DNA of 36,316 bases. Origin: an uncultured Rhodoblastus sp. (GTDB lineage: Bacteria; Pseudomonadota; Alphaproteobacteria; Rhizobiales; Beijerinckiaceae). Shown here one piece after another: positions 13,955 to 22,416 of this stretch. Where the stretch lies: positions 1-36,316 of the forward strand of contig NZ_CAIUXT010000160.1 in the NCBI RefSeq assembly GCF_903903185.1. The letters are read 5' to 3'. The notes beneath the pieces are model-generated. The model searched no databases. It worked only from the letters and a program-made list of their open reading frames with translations, and was not told where the DNA came from. The position numbers were made by a program, and so were the translations under genes. Position 1 is the stretch's first letter, and each line of letters opens with the position of its first letter.

Positions 13955-14347
13955 TCAGCGCGCCTCGATCAAGAATTCCAACCTTTTGGTCACCGAGGCG
14001 TCGCCCTCCCAGGACCGGCCGTTGTTGGCGCGGATGACCAGATTGCCGGCGCGCCGGATCGCGATCGACAGATCGCGCGTTCCCGGCGCCCCGACCGCGC
14101 CACCCTGCTGCGCTTTCCAATGACTATAGGTCACCGCCGCCGCATCCGGCGGATCGAAGGCGACGCTCCAGGCATAGCCGGTCGAAGGGTTTTCGCTCAG
14201 CCGCAATTCGATGGTCTCGCCGACGCGGACGAGGATCGGCGCTTTCGCATCGGCTTCGGTCAGCACGGTCGCGGCCGCGGCGTTGCCGCCAAGCGTTATC
14301 AAGGCGACACCAAACAGGGCATGAAACATTTTCGGCGCATAAATCAT
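13955..14347 (-). CDS. Exported chagasin-type cysteine protease inhibitor (MEROPS I42)
   Basis: The 130-residue product has a signal peptide (MFHALFGVALITLGGNAAAA, cleavage near residue 26) and a mature part of about 104 residues. It carries the I42 hallmarks: LRLSENPSTGYAWSV (the NPTTGY loop, near 53-60), GAPGTR near 86-91 and the NNGRSWEGD loop near 109-115 (usually RPW). Chagasin-fold proteins inhibit papain-family cysteine proteases. The ATG at 14347 follows AGGACTCCTAAA. It lies 25 bases after truA on the same strand, next to the truA/SH3 scar, which suggests it arrived or moved with that rearrangement. Confidence 0.86.
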   Translation of the reverse strand: MIYAPKMFHALFGVALITLGGNAAAATVLTEADAKAPILVRVGETIELRLSENPSTGYAWSVAFDPPDAAAVTYSHWKAQQGGAVGAPGTRDLSIAIRRAGNLVIRANNGRSWEGDASVTKRLEFLIEAR

Positions 14348-14372
14348 TTTAGGAGTCCTTGTTTCGCGAGGC

Positions 14373-15113
14373 TCAATAATCGACGCCGACGAGATAAAGC
14401 CCGGCCGCCGGCGCCACCTGCCCGCAGCGCGCGCGATCTCTGGCGCGCAGGGCCTCGGCGAGGTCCTGGCGCCGCCATTTGCCCGAGCCGACATGCTCCA
14501 GCGAGCCGACCATCGAGCGCACTTGCCGGTGCAGAAAGGCGCGCGAGCTGACGCAGATGTGAATCTCGTCCTTCGGCGCGCGGAAAACGTCGAGACGGTC
14601 GAGTGTGCGCACCGGGTTTTCGGCCTGGCATTCGGAATCGCGAAAAGTCGTGAAATCGTGGCGGCCGATCAAGACCTGCGCCGCCTCATGCATGGCTTCG
14701 GCGTTCAGGGGCCGCTTGACCAGCCAGGCGCGGCCATGATCGAAAGTCAGCGGCGCGCGGCGGTTGGCGATGCGGTAAAGATAATGCCGTGTCTTGGCCG
14801 AAAAGCGGGCGTCGAAAGTCTCCGGCGCCGCCTGCGCCGAGAGAATCGCGACTTTTTCCGGCCGCATATGGGCGTTGAGCGCGTCGCGCAATACATCCGT
14901 GCGCCAGACATTTTGCAGATCGACATGGCCGACCTGGGCGCAGGCGTGGACGCCGGCGTCGGTGCGCCCGGCGCCGCGCAGGCCGAACGGGCCGGGTTCG
15001 AGTTTTTTCAGCGCCGTCTCGATCACTTCCTGAACCGACAGGCCGTTGGCCTGACGCTGCCAGCCGACATAATCGGTCCCGTCATATTCGATGAGCAATT
15101 TATAGCGCGGCAT
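14373..15113 (-). CDS. truA: tRNA pseudouridine(38-40) synthase TruA
   Basis: TruA makes pseudouridine at positions 38-40 of the tRNA anticodon arm. The 246-residue protein starts [21 protein letters not shown], has catalytic Asp52 in GRTDAGVHA, and the [13 protein letters not shown] and [13 protein letters not shown] motifs. The start at 15113 overlaps the fmt stop by 14 bases, so the two are coupled in a def-fmt-truA operon. The 3' end is intact here; a degraded copy of it lies at 13778-13884. Confidence 0.96.
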   Translation of the reverse strand: MPRYKLLIEYDGTDYVGWQRQANGLSVQEVIETALKKLEPGPFGLRGAGRTDAGVHACAQVGHVDLQNVWRTDVLRDALNAHMRPEKVAILSAQAAPETFDARFSAKTRHYLYRIANRRAPLTFDHGRAWLVKRPLNAEAMHEAAQVLIGRHDFTTFRDSECQAENPVRTLDRLDVFRAPKDEIHICVSSRAFLHRQVRSMVGSLEHVGSGKWRRQDLAEALRARDRARCGQVAPAAGLYLVGVDY

Positions 15114-16059
15114 GGCTCGCTTCAGACAGACTGGCGCCCGGCGCCAGTCGCGCCCCGCGCAAGAATTCCGCCCCCGAGACCGGACCGCGCCCCGCCCGCT
15201 GCACGTCCAGCAAAGCCAGCGCCCCGGCGCCGCAAGCGATGCGTGGCGTCTCGTCGAGAATTTCGCCCGGCGCCCCTTTGCCCTGCGCCAACGCCGTGCG
15301 CAAAATCTTGACGCGCTCGCGGCCCTTGCCGAAATCCAGTTCGAAAAAGGCGCCAGGAAAGGGCGACAGGCCCCGCACCAGATCGTGCAGCTTGCGCGAA
15401 TCTTGCGCAAAATCCACGCGGGCTTCCGCCTTGTCGATTTTTTTGGCGTAGACGACGCCTTGTTCCGGCTGTGGCTCGAAGGTCAGCGCGCCGCGCTCCA
15501 GCGCCGCCAGCGCCGCCAGCGCGCGGCCGATCAGGTCGGCGCCGAGCAGGGTCAACCGGTCATGGGCCTCGCCGGCGGTCATGTCGGGGGGGACCTTCAG
15601 TTTTTCCGACATGGCGATGGGGCCGGTGTCGAGCCCTTCCTCCATCCGCATGACCATGATTCCGGTTTCGCTGTCGCCTTCGATGATCGCGCGCTGGATC
15701 GGGGCCGCGCCGCGCCAGCGCGGCAGCAGCGAGGCGTGCAGATTGAGGCAGCCGTATTTCGGCGCGTCGAGCACGTCCTTGGGCAGGATAAGCCCATAGG
15801 CGACGACCACCGCGACATCGGCATTGAGGGTTCGTAACTCCGCCAAAGTTTCGGGGTCGCGAAAATTCTTCGGCGTCCGAATGGTCAAACCATAACGCTC
15901 GGCGGCGGCATGGACCGGCGAGGGCGTCAGCTCCAGCCCGCGCCGCCCCGCGGGCTTGGGCGCGCGCGTATAGACCGCGACGATCTCATGGCCGCGCCCA
16001 AAGATTTCCGCCAGCGGCGCCAGCGCGAAATCCGGCGTGCCCATGAAGATGACGCGCAT
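15100..16059 (-). CDS. fmt: Methionyl-tRNA formyltransferase
   Basis: Fmt formylates initiator Met-tRNA using 10-formyl-tetrahydrofolate. In 319 residues the N-terminal hydrolase domain starts [12 protein letters not shown] and carries Asn106, His108 ([19 protein letters not shown]) and Asp144 (EGLDTGPI). The C-terminal OB-fold runs from about 205 ([16 protein letters not shown]). It lies three bases after def and overlaps truA. Standard gene. Confidence 0.97.
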   Translation of the reverse strand: MRVIFMGTPDFALAPLAEIFGRGHEIVAVYTRAPKPAGRRGLELTPSPVHAAAERYGLTIRTPKNFRDPETLAELRTLNADVAVVVAYGLILPKDVLDAPKYGCLNLHASLLPRWRGAAPIQRAIIEGDSETGIMVMRMEEGLDTGPIAMSEKLKVPPDMTAGEAHDRLTLLGADLIGRALAALAALERGALTFEPQPEQGVVYAKKIDKAEARVDFAQDSRKLHDLVRGLSPFPGAFFELDFGKGRERVKILRTALAQGKGAPGEILDETPRIACGAGALALLDVQRAGRGPVSGAEFLRGARLAPGASLSEASHAAL

Positions 16060-16062
16060 GTT

Positions 16063-16623
16063 TCAGCCCCGCTTTTCGCGGATTTCCGGGGCTCTTTCGA
16101 ACTTTTTGGCGCCGGGCTCGCTGCGCGCCGCCTTGGTGAATTTCTTGATCGCTCGTTCGCGCTTGAGCCGCGACAAATGGTCGATGAACAACCGGCCTTC
16201 AAGATGGTCGATCTCATGTTGCAGACAGGTGGCGAGCAGGCCGTCCGCGTCGATCTCCCGCATAATATTTTCGCGGTCGAGATAGCGCACCCGGATCCTC
16301 GCCGAACGCGACACGTCCTCGTAATATTCGGGGATCGAGAGGCAGCCTTCCTCGTAAACCGATTCCTCTTCCGAGGTCTCAAGTATTTCCGGATCGACGA
16401 AAAAGCGCGGCGCCGGCGGCTCGCCCTTCTTGGAAAGGTCCATGACGATGACGCGTTTGGCGACGCCGATCTGGATCGCCGCGAGCCCAATGCCCGGCGC
16501 GTCGTACATGGTCTGCAGCATGTCGTCCATAAGGGCGCGCACGCTATCGTCGACGACGCCGACCTTTTCGCTGACGGCGCGCAATTGCGGATCGGGCAGG
16601 CACAGAATCGGGCGTATGGCCAT
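16063..16623 (-). CDS. def: Peptide deformylase
   Basis: Def removes the formyl group from nascent proteins, completing the pathway started by Fmt next door. The three metalloprotease motifs are present: GIGLAAIQ (44-51), EEGCLSIP with metal ligand Cys94, and QHEIDH with His136, Glu137 and His140. The chosen ATG (186 residues) gives the conserved start MAIRPILCLPDPQLR; another in-frame ATG lies nine codons upstream, and neither has a strong ribosome site. It is divergent from rmuC across 123 bases. Confidence 0.95.
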   Translation of the reverse strand: MAIRPILCLPDPQLRAVSEKVGVVDDSVRALMDDMLQTMYDAPGIGLAAIQIGVAKRVIVMDLSKKGEPPAPRFFVDPEILETSEEESVYEEGCLSIPEYYEDVSRSARIRVRYLDRENIMREIDADGLLATCLQHEIDHLEGRLFIDHLSRLKRERAIKKFTKAARSEPGAKKFERAPEIREKRG

Positions 16624-16707
16624 GGAGCGGACTTTCGAGTTTGATTTCAAGAAATAAGGGCGGTGCGCGCCGACGTCAAATCCGGTTTGCCAGCGAAACT
16701 GTTTTAT

Positions 16708-16722
16708 GTTCTATTTTTGTTC
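16708..16722 (+). promoter_or_regulatory. SOS box (LexA operator) upstream of rmuC
   Basis: GTTC-TATTTTT-GTTC is an exact match to the alphaproteobacterial LexA consensus GTTC-N7-GTTC, including the T-rich spacer often seen. A third GTTC follows at 16727. The box ends 24 bases before the rmuC ATG, in an AT-rich stretch that would hold the promoter. Confidence 0.72.
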
Positions 16723-16746
16723 ATTTGTTCTTGCTTGAATCGCGCC

Positions 16747-17874
16747 ATGACCGATCGCCTGCTGTTCGAAATTCACGCCACGCCCGTCTCCTTGTTCGAG
16801 TTTCTGGCGGCGGTCGCGGTATTCGCTTTGCTGCTGCTAGCCTTTGCGGCCTTGCGCGGTCCGGGCGGCCGACGCCGGGCCGAGAGCGACGCGCAAATGG
16901 CGGCGCTCGCCCGCAACCACGCCGAAATGGCAGGGCGGATGCAGACTTTGGCCGAAATTCTCGGCGGCAGGCAGGCGGATTTCGCGCGCGCGGTCGCCGA
17001 AAAACTCGATTCCTCGTCCCACCGGGTCAATGAAAGGCTGGAGACCTCGTCGCGCGCCACTCTCGAAAATCTCGGCGCCCTCAACGAGCGGTTGGGCCTG
17101 ATCGACGCGGCGCAGGCGCGGCTCGCCGGACTCACGCAGGAAGTGGTCGGGCTGAAGGAGATTTTGGGCAACAAGCAGACGCGCGGCGCCTTCGGTCAGG
17201 GGCGGATGGAGGCGATCGTGCGCGACGCCTTGCCGGGCAGCGCCTACAAATTCCAGCATACGCTCTCGACCGGCGCGCGGCCCGATTGCGCCTTGCGGCT
17301 GCCCGGCGACGACAAGATTCTGGCGGTGGACGCCAAATTTCCGCTCGAAGCCTTTACCGCGCTCAAACAGGCCCGCGACGGCGCGGTGCGGAAAATGGCG
17401 CAGGCGCGGGTGCGGGCCGATCTCGGGAAGCATATCAAGGACATTGCCGAGCGCTATCTGCTGCCGGGCGAAACCCAGGACGTGGCGATCCTTTTCGTGC
17501 CCTCGGAATCGCTGTTCGCCGAACTGCACGAATCGTTCGAGGACGTGATCCAGAAGGCCCACCGCGCCCGGGTGCTGATCGTCTCGCCCTCGCTGCTGAT
17601 GATGGCGATTCAGGTGTTGCAGGCTCTGGTGCGCGACGCGCTGGTGCGCGATCAGGCCCATGTGATTCAGGCCGAAACGCGGCGCCTCGTCGAGGATGTG
17701 CTGCGGCTGCGCCAGCGCGTTTTGAAGCTGGAAGGCCATTTCCGGCAGTCGCAGGAGGATGTCTCGGCGATTCTGGTCTCATCGGAAAAGATCGCGCGAA
17801 CGGGCGAGCGGATCGAGAAGATCGATTTTGTGCAGCCGCCGGAAGGGCCGGAAGTTTTGTCGGCGGCGCAGTGA
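16747..17874 (+). CDS. rmuC: DNA recombination protein RmuC
   Basis: RmuC family proteins limit inversion at short repeats and carry a restriction-like nuclease fold. The 375-residue product has an N-terminal membrane segment (FEFLAAVAVFALLLLAFAAL, about 18-37), a coiled coil to about 140, then the RmuC core: LGNKQTRGAFGQGRMEAIVRD, PDCALRLPGDDKILAVDAKFPLE and VAILFVPSESLFAEL. The start at 16747 gives the usual short N-terminus; a longer frame from 16663 runs through the SOS box and is not used. SOS control would fit its repair role. Confidence 0.93.
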   Translation: MTDRLLFEIHATPVSLFEFLAAVAVFALLLLAFAALRGPGGRRRAESDAQMAALARNHAEMAGRMQTLAEILGGRQADFARAVAEKLDSSSHRVNERLETSSRATLENLGALNERLGLIDAAQARLAGLTQEVVGLKEILGNKQTRGAFGQGRMEAIVRDALPGSAYKFQHTLSTGARPDCALRLPGDDKILAVDAKFPLEAFTALKQARDGAVRKMAQARVRADLGKHIKDIAERYLLPGETQDVAILFVPSESLFAELHESFEDVIQKAHRARVLIVSPSLLMMAIQVLQALVRDALVRDQAHVIQAETRRLVEDVLRLRQRVLKLEGHFRQSQEDVSAILVSSEKIARTGERIEKIDFVQPPEGPEVLSAAQ

Positions 17875-17894
17875 CAACACGATCTATCCAGCCC

Positions 17895-18041
17895 ACCCCT
17901 CATGGTGAGGAGCCCGCAAAGCTGGCGTCTTGAACCATTGGCGGCAGACGAAACTTTTCCAAAGCGGCGGCGGAAAAGTCGCGGCCAACGACGCCCTCGC
18001 CCTTCGAGACAGCCGCTGCGCGGCTTCCTCAGGGTGAGGGG
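17895..18041. repeat. Facing REP-like units between rmuC and the antitoxin gene
   Basis: The left unit reads CCCCTCATGGTGAGGAGC...GTCTTGAACCATT. The right unit is its inverted partner, CCCTTCGAGACAGCCGC...CTTCCTCAGGGTGAGGGG. The pattern (CCCTCATGGTGAGGAGC with TTCGAGAC and CTCAGGGTGAGG) is a common Rhizobiales intergenic repeat. It fills the gap between convergent genes; no coding signal is seen in it. Confidence 0.6.
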
Positions 18042-18064
18042 AATCCTGCGGTTCGTCGGATTGC

Positions 18065-18412
18065 TCAAAGCACGAACCGCGCCTCCACTTCCGCAAAGGG
18101 CGCCACGACCTGATTGGCCGTGCGGGCGAGCAGGCCAAGCCGGGTCAGTTCCTGCACGTCTTGGTGCACATTCTTGTAATCGCGTCGCAACGCCGCGGCC
18201 AGCGCCTTGATGCTGGGGGCGGGATGATGGCGCACATGGCGCAAGAGGTTCAGCCGTTTGGGGGTCAAGGCCGCGAGCAAAGATTCCAGATCACGAAAAG
18301 TCAGATGGGTCTCATCGACAATTTCGCCCGCTTCCGCGCGTCGCCAGGCGTCGACGAACCGCCGCCCCATGTCCTCGGCGTCGCCGATATGGATACGGAT
18401 ATTGTCGCTCAT
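18065..18412 (-). CDS. HVO_A0114-family winged-helix protein, probable antitoxin
   Basis: The 115-residue protein contains a MarR/ArsR-like winged helix: LTPKRLNLLRHVRHHPAPSIKALAAALRRDYKNVHQDVQELTRLGLL is the HVO_A0114-type signature. It begins inside the stop codon of the upstream gene (ATGA overlap), in the toxin-first order. Members of this family often stand next to TumE-like toxins and are annotated as their antitoxins; here it would bind the toxin and autoregulate the pair. No toxicity data can be read from sequence. Confidence 0.66.
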   Translation of the reverse strand: MSDNIRIHIGDAEDMGRRFVDAWRRAEAGEIVDETHLTFRDLESLLAALTPKRLNLLRHVRHHPAPSIKALAAALRRDYKNVHQDVQELTRLGLLARTANQVVAPFAEVEARFVL

Positions 18413-18696
18413 GAATCACCTCGCATTTTCTTCACGTCGGCCAGAAAATCGGACACCAGGGCCTCAGGAGTCGTGAAAGGATAGGGTTCCTCGCGATCCG
18501 TGAAATGCTTGTGGTCGCCCTTGCCCCGCTCGTTGTCGTAGCCGACAAGGCGCTGGCCCGGCCGGCCATAGAACAGACTATATTTCAGCCGATGCGCGCT
18601 GCCCTCGACCGGTTGCGGAACCAGCCAGATGACCATTTCGACAATGGCGCCATCGGCATATTCCATCCGGTCATAGAAAACGCGCGTGGCTTTCAT
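18409..18696 (-). CDS. TumE-like (DUF6516) toxin
   Basis: The 95-residue protein has the DUF6516/TumE pattern: a start with DGAIVEMVIWLVPQPV, then SAHRLKYSLFYGRPGQRLVGYDNERGKGDHKHF and a C-terminal EEPYPFTTPEALVSDFLADV. In this family the GYDNE-GKGDHKH segment is the conserved core. AAGGGCC precedes the ATG at the right distance. It lies 54 bases after recR on the same strand and overlaps the antitoxin gene. The mode of toxicity is unknown for this subgroup. Confidence 0.68.
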   Translation of the reverse strand: MKATRVFYDRMEYADGAIVEMVIWLVPQPVEGSAHRLKYSLFYGRPGQRLVGYDNERGKGDHKHFTDREEPYPFTTPEALVSDFLADVKKMRGDS

Positions 18697-18709
18697 ATGG
18701 CCCTTGATA

Positions 18710-18727
18710 CCATAATTTCTTCTATGG
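18710..18727. promoter_or_regulatory. Candidate operator of the toxin-antitoxin pair
   Basis: CCATA-atttcttc-TATGG in plus-strand order is a 5-bp inverted repeat 14 bases upstream of the toxin start, between it and recR. Autoregulated toxin-antitoxin operons usually have such a site near the promoter. The evidence is position plus symmetry only. Confidence 0.35.
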
Positions 18728-18750
18728 CGTCCAGAGCCATGGATGGGGAC

Positions 18751-19356
18751 TCACAAATCCGTCCGGCTCCGCATCGCCGCCGCCAGCGTGCCCTCGTCGA
18801 GGTAATCCAACTCGCCGCCGACCGGCACGCCGTGGGCGAGACGGGTGCATTTGACGTGGAGATGGGCCAGCAATTCGGTGATGTAATGCGCCGTGGTCTG
18901 GCCATCGACGGTGGCGTTGACGGCCAGAATCACTTCGCGCACGCCGCCTTGGGCGACGCGTCCGACCAGTTTTGAAATATTGAGATCGTCCGGACCGACG
19001 CCGTCGAGCGGCGACAGCGCGCCGCCGAGCACATGATATTGCGCGGACAACACCCCGGCGCGCTCCAGAGCCCAGAGGTCGCCAATGGTCTCCACCACCA
19101 CGATGGCGCCGGGGTCGCGGCGCGGATCGTTGCAGATCGCGCAAGGGTCGCCAGTGTCGATATTGCCGCAGACCGAGCAGGTGACGATTTTTTCTTTCGC
19201 CACGCGCATGGCCTCGGCCAAAGGCCCCAACAGTTCCTCGCGCTTGCGGATCAGATGCAGGGCGGCGCGCCGCGCCGAACGCGGCCCCAACCCCGGCAGC
19301 CGAGCGAGCAATTGGATCAGCCGCTCGATTTCCGGTCCGGCGATGCGTTCGGCCAT
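18751..19356 (-). CDS. recR: Recombination protein RecR
   Basis: RecR works with RecF and RecO to load RecA at single-strand gaps. In 201 residues it has the HhH motif [16 protein letters not shown] (20-35), a Cys4 zinc finger (Cys60, Cys63, Cys72, Cys75) and the Toprim domain starting [13 protein letters not shown]. It belongs to the dnaX-ybaB-recR run, though separated from ybaB by 148 bases that hold a repeat. RecF is also encoded in the window at 5575. Confidence 0.97.
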   Translation of the reverse strand: MAERIAGPEIERLIQLLARLPGLGPRSARRAALHLIRKREELLGPLAEAMRVAKEKIVTCSVCGNIDTGDPCAICNDPRRDPGAIVVVETIGDLWALERAGVLSAQYHVLGGALSPLDGVGPDDLNISKLVGRVAQGGVREVILAVNATVDGQTTAHYITELLAHLHVKCTRLAHGVPVGGELDYLDEGTLAAAMRSRTDL

Positions 19357-19410
19357 GAAAAATTAGTCCGGGAATAGCGCCAGGAGCGCAAAAGCCCGAC
19401 CTGCTATTCG

Positions 19411-19499
19411 CGGGCCCCTCTTGCGCCCGAAGAGCGCTAGGAGCAAACGCGACGCCGAGCCTTCGCGAGGGACGCCCTTATCGCGTCAGCGATAAGGGC
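19411..19499 (+). repeat. Intercistronic repeat copy B (35-nt core plus hairpins) between ybaB and recR
   Basis: A CGGGC/GCCCG stem (19411-19429) is followed by the 35-nt core AGGAGC...CGCGACGCCG...GCGAGGGAC (19439-19473) and by a perfect 11-bp stem-loop GCCCTTATCGC-gtca-GCGATAAGGGC (19474-19499). The core matches copy A at 3483-3517 (29 of 35). Here it runs antisense to the recR transcript, unlike copy A, which runs with fab transcription. Confidence 0.7.
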
Positions 19500-19504
19500 A
19501 ACGA

Positions 19505-19825
19505 TTAGAAAGGCAGTTTCATGCCGGGCGGCAGCGGCAGGCCGGCGGTGAGGTCTTTCATCTTTTCTTCCATCAGCGTCTCGGCCTTGCGCCGGGCGTC
19601 AGCATGGGCGGCGACGATCAGGTCTTCGAGAATTTCCTTTTCCTCGACCTTGAGCAGCGACGGGTCCACCGCCAGCGCCTGCAAGGCGCCCTTGGCGGTG
19701 AGCGTGACTTTCACGAGCCCGCCGCCCGCAAAACCCTCGACGGTGATATTGTCCAGTTCAGCCTGCATTTCGGCCATTTTGGCCTGCATGGCGCCGGCCT
19801 TTTTCATCAACCCCATGATATCCAT
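19505..19825 (-). CDS. YbaB/EbfC family nucleoid-associated protein
   Basis: This is a small DNA-binding dimer of 106 residues with the family pattern: MGLMKKAGAMQAKMAEMQAELDNITVEG, GGLVKVTLTAKGALQALAVDPSLL, and EEKEILEDLIVAAHADARRKAE. The PPGMKLPF end is typical. Its ATG directly follows the dnaX stop with no gap (GAGGA inside the end of dnaX serves as ribosome site). The dnaX-ybaB-recR order is highly conserved in bacteria. Confidence 0.94.
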   Translation of the reverse strand: MDIMGLMKKAGAMQAKMAEMQAELDNITVEGFAGGGLVKVTLTAKGALQALAVDPSLLKVEEKEILEDLIVAAHADARRKAETLMEEKMKDLTAGLPLPPGMKLPF

Positions 19826-21691
19826 TTAAAAATCCTCGTCTTCGGGTTCGTCGATATAGCCGACGTCTTCTGCTTCCACCGGAACGATCGGGTTCGAGGT
19901 CTCGGGCGCGCCGCCGCGCACCGCGACAATCACCGCGCCGGGAAATTGTTCGAGCGCGGCGCGCACCAATGGGTGCGCCTGCACGCCGACCCGACGCTCG
20001 TTTTCCTTCGTCTGCGCCTGTTCGACGAGGCTCGGCGCGCCGGAGGCGGTGGACAGCGCCACCATCCAGCGCTGGCCGGTCCAGTCCTGCAACTTGCGCG
20101 TCAATTGCGCCGCCAGAGCGGGCGAACCGCCCGGCGCCAGCGAGAATTCGAGCAGGCCGGGTTCGAAACGCACCAGCCGCACGTCGCGCTCCAGCGCCGA
20201 CTTGATCTGGATGTCGCGCTGCGCGCCCGCCAGCGCCACCAATTCGGCAAAGGAATTCAACACGACCGCTGGCGCGATCTGCGGTGAGGCCGCTTCCGGC
20301 GGCGCGAAAGGTTGCGCCGAAGCGAGGCGCGGCCCGCTGCGCGAGACGCCGCCCGGGCCTGACGCTGGTAAAGCGGCGCCCGGGCCCGTAGCGGGCGATC
20401 CGCCGCGCGGCGAGGCGCCGCCCGCATTTTCGCCCGGCGAAGACAGCCGTTTCAGCGCTTCTTCGGGCGAGGGCAGGTCGGCGGCATAGGCGAGCCGCAC
20501 CAGCACCATGTCGGCGGCGGCGAGCGGGCGCGGCGACTCTCGGGCCTCCTGCACACCCTTGAGCAGGATCTGCCAAGCGCGCGACAACACCGACATCGAA
20601 AGCGTTCGCGCGAAAACCTCGCCGCGCTGGCGCTCGGCCTGGGTAGCGGTTGCGTCGGCGAGATCGGGCGCGACCTTGGCGCGGGTGACGAAATGCACGA
20701 ATTCCGCCAGTTCGATCAGCACCTGCGCCGGATCGGCGCCGCTGTCGTACTGGTCCTTGAGATTGGCCAGCGCCGCCGCAACATCGCCCTTCATCAGGGT
20801 TTCGAACAGGTCGATGATGCGCGAACGGTCGGCAAGGCCGAGCATCCGGCGCAAATCCAGCGCCTCGATCGGCGCGCCGGCGCCATGGGCGATGGCCTGA
20901 TCGAGCAGCGACAGCGCGTCGCGCACCGAACCCTCGGAGGCGCGGGCGATCAGGCTCAGCGCCTCGTGATCGATCTGGACTTTTTCCTTGTCGCAGATCG
21001 AGACGAGATGGCGGGTCAGGACCTGCGATTCGACGCGCCGCAGATCGAAGCGCAGGCAGCGCGAGCGCACCGTCACCGGGACTTTTTCGATCTCCGTGGT
21101 GGCGAACAGGAATTTGACGTGTTCGGGCGGCTCTTCCAGCGTTTTTAACAGGCCGTTGAACGCCTGTTTCGACAGCATGTGAACTTCGTCGATGATATAG
21201 ACCTTGGTGCGCGCCATAACGGGCCTGTAACGCGCGCTTTCGATGATCTCGCGCACGTCGTCGATGCCGGTGTGGGAGGCGGCGTCCATTTCGATCACAT
21301 CGACATGGCGCGATTCCATGATCGCCTGACAGTGGACGCCGATCTCGTCCATATGGATGGTCGGCCGGTCGATGGCCGGGCGCCCCTCTCCCGGGGCGAC
21401 TTCGTAATTGAAGGCGCGGGCAAGGATGCGCGCGGTGGTGGTCTTGCCGACGCCGCGCACGCCGGTCAGCATATAGGCCTGATGGATGCGGCCGAGGTCG
21501 AAGGCGTTGGAGAGAGTGCGCACCATCGGCTCCTGGCCGATCAGGTCCTCGAAACGCGAAGGGCGGTATTTGCGCGCCAGCACGCGATAGGCGGGAGAGG
21601 CCGACTTCTTGCCGAGATCGGTCGGCGCTTCGCCGAACAAGCCCCCGCCTTGCGCCGCCTCTGCCTCGTTTTGCGCGGAATCGTCGATCAT
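19826..21691 (-). CDS. dnaX: DNA polymerase III subunits gamma/tau
   Basis: DnaX is the clamp-loader ATPase of the replicative polymerase. In 621 residues Walker A GVRGVGKTT is at 77-85, the DEVH box (YIIDEVHML) and sensor SRC (VRSRCLRFDL) follow, and VRDALSLLDQAI ends the AAA+ part. A Gly/Pro/Ser-rich linker (about 440-490) leads to the tau C-terminal domain. Unlike E. coli DnaX, the zinc-module cysteines are missing: between ARAFNYE and DVIEMDAAS only Cys121 remains, as in other Rhizobiales. The ATG at 21691 is preferred; an upstream frame is rich in Pro/Gly. Confidence 0.96.
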   Translation of the reverse strand: MIDDSAQNEAEAAQGGGLFGEAPTDLGKKSASPAYRVLARKYRPSRFEDLIGQEPMVRTLSNAFDLGRIHQAYMLTGVRGVGKTTTARILARAFNYEVAPGEGRPAIDRPTIHMDEIGVHCQAIMESRHVDVIEMDAASHTGIDDVREIIESARYRPVMARTKVYIIDEVHMLSKQAFNGLLKTLEEPPEHVKFLFATTEIEKVPVTVRSRCLRFDLRRVESQVLTRHLVSICDKEKVQIDHEALSLIARASEGSVRDALSLLDQAIAHGAGAPIEALDLRRMLGLADRSRIIDLFETLMKGDVAAALANLKDQYDSGADPAQVLIELAEFVHFVTRAKVAPDLADATATQAERQRGEVFARTLSMSVLSRAWQILLKGVQEARESPRPLAAADMVLVRLAYAADLPSPEEALKRLSSPGENAGGASPRGGSPATGPGAALPASGPGGVSRSGPRLASAQPFAPPEAASPQIAPAVVLNSFAELVALAGAQRDIQIKSALERDVRLVRFEPGLLEFSLAPGGSPALAAQLTRKLQDWTGQRWMVALSTASGAPSLVEQAQTKENERRVGVQAHPLVRAALEQFPGAVIVAVRGGAPETSNPIVPVEAEDVGYIDEPEDEDF

Positions 21692-21787
21692 TAAACCGCC
21701 GAAAAAGGGCGCCGGCGGATTTTGGGGGGCGCCGCCGCATCTGCGGCTCGCGTCCGCCGGACCTGGCGCGCGCAAAAGGATAAATGT

Positions 21788-21881
21788 GGGAGGCTGGACG
21801 AAGACCCGCCCGTTCTCGTTAGGGCTGCTTCCTTCCGGACCTGACCCGGTTGGCGAGTGGAACGTCCACCGCCAACCTCCC
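21788..21881 (-). ncRNA. ffs: Signal recognition particle RNA (small bacterial type)
   Basis: On the minus strand the conserved apical region GGTCAGGTCCGGAAGGAAGC is present, containing the SRP54 (Ffh) binding loop. The ends pair as GGGAGGTTGG with CCAGCCTCCC, closing a single long hairpin of about 94 bases. It lies 96 bases upstream of dnaX on the same strand, a linkage seen in many alphaproteobacteria. A T-rich stretch (ATTTATCCTTTT) after the 3' end may terminate it. Confidence 0.93.
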
Positions 21882-21989
21882 GCCGCCTATTTGGACCATC
21901 GCCGCCGATTTCGCAAGAGGGCGCCGGGCGCCTGAAGGCTTGTGCCGGTCCCGATAAGGCGCTAACCCGAAGGCAGCTTTTGAGGCCGC

Positions 21990-22406
21990 ATGACTTTTCG
22001 GCTCGATCCACGCCTCGCCGCCGATACCTTCCCGGTTGGCGATTTTGCGCTTTGCCGCGTGCTGTTGATGAACGACAGCCGCTTTCCTTGGCTGATCCTC
22101 GTTCCCGGCGGCGCGGATTTGCGCGAAATCTTCGATCTCGCGCCGCGAGAGCGCGCGGTCCTGATCGAAGAGGCGGCGCTGGCGGGCGAAAGATTGAAGG
22201 CCTTGGCCGGCGCGGACAAGATCAATATCGGCGCGCTTGGCAATTTGGTCCCGCAATTGCATATTCACGTGGTTGCCCGTCTGGCCGGCGACGCCGCCTG
22301 GCCGGGGCCGGTCTGGGGCGCCGGCAAAGCGACGCCCTATGCGCCGGATGCCGCCGCGAACGCGATCGAAAATCTGCGCCGCACGCTGGAATTGCGGGCG
22401 CCCTGA
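21990..22406 (+). CDS. HIT family protein
   Basis: Histidine triad proteins are nucleotide hydrolases or transferases. The 138-residue product has the HIT motif as QLHIHVVARLAGDAAWPGPVW: His91 and His93 are present, but the third position is Val, as in the HxHVVxR subgroup. Its substrate is unknown. It starts 109 bases from the ffs gene, divergent from it, and lies 10 bases before nudC with which it probably forms an operon. Confidence 0.86.
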   Translation: MTFRLDPRLAADTFPVGDFALCRVLLMNDSRFPWLILVPGGADLREIFDLAPRERAVLIEEAALAGERLKALAGADKINIGALGNLVPQLHIHVVARLAGDAAWPGPVWGAGKATPYAPDAAANAIENLRRTLELRAP

Positions 22407-22416
22407 AGGAGAACAA

